Source of the DNA: CAYOHR01 sp964512145
GTDB lineage: Bacteria > Bacteroidota > Bacteroidia > Flavobacteriales_G > JALEGO01
Direction: 5' to 3'
Assembly (NCBI GenBank): GCA_964512145.1
Contig: CAZEIM010000001.1
Location: 68,234-132,233, forward strand
DNA length: 64,000 nt
A model generated the notes under the pieces. It worked only from the letters and a program-made list of their open reading frames with translations, was not told the DNA's origin and did no database searches. The position numbers were made by a program, and so were the translations under genes. Of the stretch, positions 60,693 through 64,000 are shown piece after piece (position 1 is the first letter of the stretch; each line of letters starts with the position of its first letter).

Positions 60693-61875
60693 ACAATTCG
60701 TTCTTTAACTTTCTTCTTCTCAATTCTTTAATATATAGGCGTAATTCTTTACTCATTTGCCCTGAAATTGATGAATTTTCTTGAGCTCTACGTATTAAAT
60801 ATGGCATAGTTTGTTTTACGGGGCCAAAAGGAAGGTATTTACTTACATTATATCCGTTGTGGGCTAAATTATAGGATATATGATCACTCATTCCATACAA
60901 TTGAGAAAACCAAATGGAAGGATAATTGTTGCTTAAATTATTAATTTTCATTAAACCCACTATATAAGCACAACTTTCTTCGTTGTGAGTACCCAAGCAA
61001 ATTTCAATATGTGAAAGATTTTCAAATATACTTTGTACCGCCTTGTTATAATCTGCATCCGTAGCTTCTTTGGAGGTGTGTATTGGACTTTGGTATTTTA
61101 ATTCTTCTGCCCGTTTATTTTCTTTTTCGATATATGCTCCTCGAACCAGTTTTATGCCAATTTTTTGATTTTTTGATTTTGCAGTTTCTATTAAATTAGT
61201 CAAGTAAGAGAATCGATCGTTCCTGTACATTTGAATGGTTGTATAAACATACGCTTTTTTGTCTGTATTGTAAGTAAACATTAATTCCTCGCAAATTTTA
61301 TCAATAGCAGGTTGTATCCATGATTCTTCTGCATCTATATATAATGGTTTATTCACCACAATACAAGTTTCTACAATTATTTTAAGCCGAGATAATAATT
61401 TATGGTATTCGTTGTTTTCAGAAATATTTAATGAATCTTTTTCGGAGATTTTTTTAAGTAATTCAAACCTGGATATTCCGGTAAGTTTAAGGCAAACGCA
61501 AGGAATGGATGTATTTTCTTTAGCTTCTTCTAATAACTCTAAAATTACATTCTTTGTTTTTTCATAATCTTCATCTCTTTCTTTTCCTTCTACAGAGTAA
61601 TCTAAAATAGCATGTAAATTTTGATGTTTTAATTTTTCAAGAACCAGAGAATATTCCTTTTTATTTTCTCCCCCACAAAATTGCTTGTATATTGTTTTTT
61701 TAACTAGCCATGTAATGGGAAAGTGGTATGTGATTAAAAAGGAAGTAATATTGGATAAAAAATCCGATATTTTTTTATTGCCCATAATCCTAAAAAGTAT
61801 TTTAGAAAAATGAAGCGAAGAATTTGATTTTTCTTTAAAAGCAACTTCTGTATTATCAAAAATCGTATGTGGCAT
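60676..61875 (-). CDS. proline dehydrogenase
   Basis: A 399-residue FAD enzyme of the monofunctional PRODH type, oxidising proline to pyrroline-5-carboxylate. Motifs visible are HAILDYSVEGKE (start of the barrel), CVCLKLTGISRFELL, LYIDAEESWIQPAIDKICEE, VYTTIQMYRNDRFSYL, IGIKLVRGAYIEKENKRAEE, CLGTHNEESCAYI and WFSQLYGMSDHISYNLA. There is no aldehyde dehydrogenase (PutA) part. The ATG is 81 bases after a strong terminator of the DUF3276 gene. It overlaps tsaD, an unexpected but common kind of operon pairing. Confidence 0.93.
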   Translation of the reverse strand: MPHTIFDNTEVAFKEKSNSSLHFSKILFRIMGNKKISDFLSNITSFLITYHFPITWLVKKTIYKQFCGGENKKEYSLVLEKLKHQNLHAILDYSVEGKERDEDYEKTKNVILELLEEAKENTSIPCVCLKLTGISRFELLKKISEKDSLNISENNEYHKLLSRLKIIVETCIVVNKPLYIDAEESWIQPAIDKICEELMFTYNTDKKAYVYTTIQMYRNDRFSYLTNLIETAKSKNQKIGIKLVRGAYIEKENKRAEELKYQSPIHTSKEATDADYNKAVQSIFENLSHIEICLGTHNEESCAYIVGLMKINNLSNNYPSIWFSQLYGMSDHISYNLAHNGYNVSKYLPFGPVKQTMPYLIRRAQENSSISGQMSKELRLYIKELRRRKLKNELYACCQ

Positions 61876-61921
61876 AGTTAGATTATTGATAAAACTATCA
61901 AAGACAAAAATTGTTTAAAAT

Positions 61922-61957
61922 AATCATAACACAAAGATTTTTCTTTGTGTTATGATT
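61922..61957 (-). terminator. intrinsic terminator after the DUF3276 gene
   Basis: AATCATAACACAAAGA (61922-61937) and TCTTTGTGTTATGATT (61942-61957) form a perfect 16-bp stem with a 4-base loop. The stem touches the last base of the stop codon. On the minus strand it is followed by ATTTTAAAC, a modest T tract. Confidence 0.8.
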
Positions 61958-62310
61958 TACTCCTGAGTTGAGCCTAGCGAGTCAAAACTTATGTCGGTTA
62001 AACCGTTTTTATTACTCGATGTATTTGATTGATTTCCACTATTTAATTCATCTACTTTTTTAATGGAATCGTTTAATGCTTCCATAAACTTATCAAAGTC
62101 TTCTTTGTAAAGAAAAATCTTATGTTTCTGATAAAAATACGTCCCATCTTCATTATATCTTCTTTTACTTTCAGTAATTGTAAGATAAAATTCTTCGGAT
62201 TTAGTTTTTCTTACATCAAAAAAATAGGTTCTCTTTCCAGCTCTTACAGCATTTGCATAAATTTCATCCTTATCACCAGGATGTAAATCTAAATTTTCAT
62301 TTTCTTCCAT
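61957..62310 (-). CDS. DUF3276 (PUR-alpha-like) nucleic-acid-binding protein
   Basis: A 117-residue protein. The core YANAVRAGKRTYFFDVRKTK, SEEFYLTITESKRRY and YFYQKHKIFLYKEDFDKFME is the PUR domain fold of DUF3276, which is typical of Bacteroidota. PUR proteins bind single-stranded DNA or RNA. The tail (NSGNQSNTSSNKNGLTDI) is polar and probably disordered. It has its own -7 element, TATTTTTG, at 62328-62335 and its own terminator. Confidence 0.93.
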   Translation of the reverse strand: MEENENLDLHPGDKDEIYANAVRAGKRTYFFDVRKTKSEEFYLTITESKRRYNEDGTYFYQKHKIFLYKEDFDKFMEALNDSIKKVDELNSGNQSNTSSNKNGLTDISFDSLGSTQE

Positions 62311-62327
62311 TATATCAATCTTTAATA

Positions 62328-62335
62328 CAAAAATA
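62328..62335 (-). promoter_or_regulatory. -7 promoter element for DUF3276 gene
   Basis: The minus strand reads TATTTTTG, with a TTTG (62352-62355) 16 bases upstream. It is 17 bases before the ATG. Confidence 0.5.
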
Positions 62336-62375
62336 TAAATCTACAGCAATTCAAATCAATAATCAAAAAAAAATA

Positions 62376-64000
62376 TTATGTATAACTATTTTTTTGTATT
62401 TGACGTTCGTACATATTATAATACAATCCTTTTTGTTGAATTAATGTATCGTGCGTGCCTTGTTCAATAATTTTGCCTTCATCTAATACAATAATTTCAT
62501 GCGCAAATTTTACAGAGGATATTCGTTGACTAATAACAATAGATGTTTTATTTTTCATATACTCTTTTAATTGTTGAATGATAATTTCCTCGGTTTCTAT
62601 ATCAACGGCGGATAAACAGTCGTCTAATAGTAGTATTTCAGGATTTTTTATTAATCCACGAGCAATAGAGATTCGCTGCTTTTGTCCACCCGATAAATTT
62701 ATTCCCCTTTCTCCTAAAATGGTTTGATACTGATCTTTTAATTCCATGATATTGTGATGTACATGTGATTTTATTGTTGCCGCATGTACTTTAGCAATAT
62801 CTGAGGGGTTATTTTTCAATCCAAATGTTATATTATTTTTTATGGAGTCTGAAAATAAGAACACATCTTGAGGAACGTATCCTATGTTTTTTCGAAGTTC
62901 AAATAATGAAATATTTTGAATATTTTGGTGTGAAATTAATATTTCGCCAGAATCAGGATCTAAAAATCGACACAATAAATATGCTAAGGTTGATTTTCCA
63001 GAACCAGTTTTACCAACTATTCCAAGAGTGGTTCCTTGTTTTACTTTAAAATGAATATTTTTTAACGCTTCAATACCTGTTTGAGGGTATGTATAATATA
63101 TATTTTTAAACTCAATATCGCCCGAAATAAATTTTGTTGGAGAATTAGATTCTTTAATTTGAATAGGGCTGTCTAAAAATTCGCATATTCTTTTATAAGA
63201 AACAAGAGCCTGTTGTAAAAGAGATGTTACCCATCCTATTGAAGCAACCGGCCAGGTGAGCATATTTACGTATATGACAAATTCAGCAATATTTCCAGCG
63301 GTTACCTCTCCTTTCATATTTAACTTCCCGCCAATATATACGCTTAATATAGTGCTTAATCCAATTAATAAGGTCATGGTAGGATGAAAAATAGCATTAA
63401 TTTTTGTTAGGCTCATATTTCTGTTTTTGTATTCGTTTGCCTCTTGTTCGAACATATTTTCAAAATATGGTTGTCTGTTATATGATTTAAGTATTCTTAT
63501 TCCAGAAAATGACTCTTGAGTAAATGCTGTAATATCCGATAATTTTTTTTGTACTAAGTCTCCTTTTTTATGCAATAAATCACTTACGTAATATATTATG
63601 ATGGCTAAAAATGGTAGTGGTATTAGCGAATAAAATGTAAGTGTAGGGTTTACAGAAATCATGGTAGTAATAACCATAACAAATAAAAAAAATAAATTAA
63701 AGCTGTACATGATAGCGGGTCCAAAATACATGCGTACTTTGCTAACGTCTTCGCTTATTCTATTCATTAAGTCACCGGTTTTATTTTTTTTGTAGAAGGG
63801 AAAATCAAGCTGTAAATATTTTTTAAATATCTCATTTTTCATATCATATTCAATATGTCTTGAAACCACAATAATGGTTTGCCGGGTAAAAAATAAAAAC
63901 AATCCGTTTAAAAGAGAGGAGGTAATTACCAATACTATGTATAACATTATAGAGAAAAATATAAACCGAGTATATTCTTCTTGAAAAATGCTGTTTTTTA
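62376..64000 (-). CDS. ABC exporter with degenerate Walker B, N-terminus outside the window
   Basis: The frame is open to base 64000, with the codons KNSIFQEEYTRFIFFSI before the first ATG (63945-63947), so the real start lies beyond the window. The membrane domain includes IIVVSRHIEYDMKNEIFKKY. The ATPase domain has Walker A VGKTGSGKST and the signature LSGGQKQRISIARGL. Walker B is ILLLDDCLSAVD, where Asp replaces the catalytic Glu. That change is typical of one half of heterodimeric exporters (TM287, BmrC, MdlA type). A partner half-transporter is therefore expected, probably upstream, outside the window. Confidence 0.9.
   Translation of the reverse strand, partial: KNSIFQEEYTRFIFFSIMLYIVLVITSSLLNGLFLFFTRQTIIVVSRHIEYDMKNEIFKKYLQLDFPFYKKNKTGDLMNRISEDVSKVRMYFGPAIMYSFNLFFLFVMVITTMISVNPTLTFYSLIPLPFLAIIIYYVSDLLHKKGDLVQKKLSDITAFTQESFSGIRILKSYNRQPYFENMFEQEANEYKNRNMSLTKINAIFHPTMTLLIGLSTILSVYIGGKLNMKGEVTAGNIAEFVIYVNMLTWPVASIGWVTSLLQQALVSYKRICEFLDSPIQIKESNSPTKFISGDIEFKNIYYTYPQTGIEALKNIHFKVKQGTTLGIVGKTGSGKSTLAYLLCRFLDPDSGEILISHQNIQNISLFELRKNIGYVPQDVFLFSDSIKNNITFGLKNNPSDIAKVHAATIKSHVHHNIMELKDQYQTILGERGINLSGGQKQRISIARGLIKNPEILLLDDCLSAVDIETEEIIIQQLKEYMKNKTSIVISQRISSVKFAHEIIVLDEGKIIEQGTHDTLIQQKGLYYNMYERQIQKNSYT

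Noticed and set aside
1..64000. CRISPR arrays, insertion sequences or prophage genes
   Set aside because: No regularly spaced repeats, transposase-like or phage-like proteins were seen in any frame.

Overview
The window is AT-rich chromosomal DNA of a member of the Bacteroidota. The evidence is a set of type IX secretion (T9SS) parts (PorP/SprF-like, PorZ, a PorE-like OmpA protein and proteins with C-terminal sorting domains), Bacteroidota-type -7 promoter elements (TAnnTTTG) in front of many genes, a PUR-alpha-like DUF3276 protein, and many lipoproteins of the form [LVI]-x-x-C-K-K. No rRNA, tRNA, CRISPR array or insertion sequence was seen. Two short runs of N (28697-28783 and 29034-29113) show that this is a scaffold with gaps.

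Layout. 1-6510 is mostly minus strand: the start of a TonB-receptor-like gene cut by the window edge, an EVE-domain protein, DNA polymerase I, then an ECF sigma factor, a putative anti-sigma protein and a PorP/SprF protein, and a LamG lipoprotein. 6649-14382 holds threonine aldolase, then a plus-strand run of subtilase, barrel protein, tsaE, alanine dehydrogenase, a small Cys-rich membrane protein, aroB and aroA. 14383-15951 is a small accessory insert with a DUF6364/PIN toxin-antitoxin pair and a small membrane protein. fabI and metK follow, divergently. 18295-29800 is a surface-glycan operon: asparagine-synthetase-like amidotransferase, N-acetyl sugar amidotransferase, glycosyltransferases, a GT-C membrane enzyme, an ABC flippase, a WecB epimerase and a final glycosyltransferase broken by the N gaps. 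29820-33931 has a Sua5/TsaC gene interrupted by an in-frame TAG, rpmE type B, a beta-helix lipoprotein, folA and thyA. 34062-42285 is an HU/SPOR protein and then a plus-strand run of an FG-GAP T9SS cargo protein, porZ, recO, rocD and an L,D-transpeptidase. 42275-47924 is a tightly coupled minus-strand block of two paralogous GT-C membrane proteins, a methyltransferase, a DPPR-synthase-like UbiA prenyltransferase and a HAD phosphatase. 47960-64000 contains small secreted or lectin-like proteins, a ZIP metal transporter with a palindromic operator, a T9SS cargo, nnr, a PorE-like protein, an AsmA protein, a TauE exporter, tsaD, proline dehydrogenase, DUF3276 and an ABC exporter cut by the window edge.

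How the genes fit together. Three themes recur. The first is T9SS assembly and cargo, including PorZ, which links secretion to anionic LPS. The second is surface glycan building, in two separate loci: 18295-29800 looks like an N-acetylated amino-sugar O-antigen or A-LPS pathway, and 42275-47924 looks like a polyprenyl-phosphate-pentose pathway. The third is tRNA t6A synthesis, with tsaE, a disrupted Sua5 and tsaD scattered over the window. The most promising poorly described system is the five-gene polyprenyl-phosphate-pentose block. The most concrete sequence-level signals are the 20-bp palindrome that forms back-to-back promoters (31099-31118), the metal-type operator abutting the ZIP promoter (50496-50515), the repeated operator around the toxin-antitoxin promoter, and the nonsense codon in Sua5.
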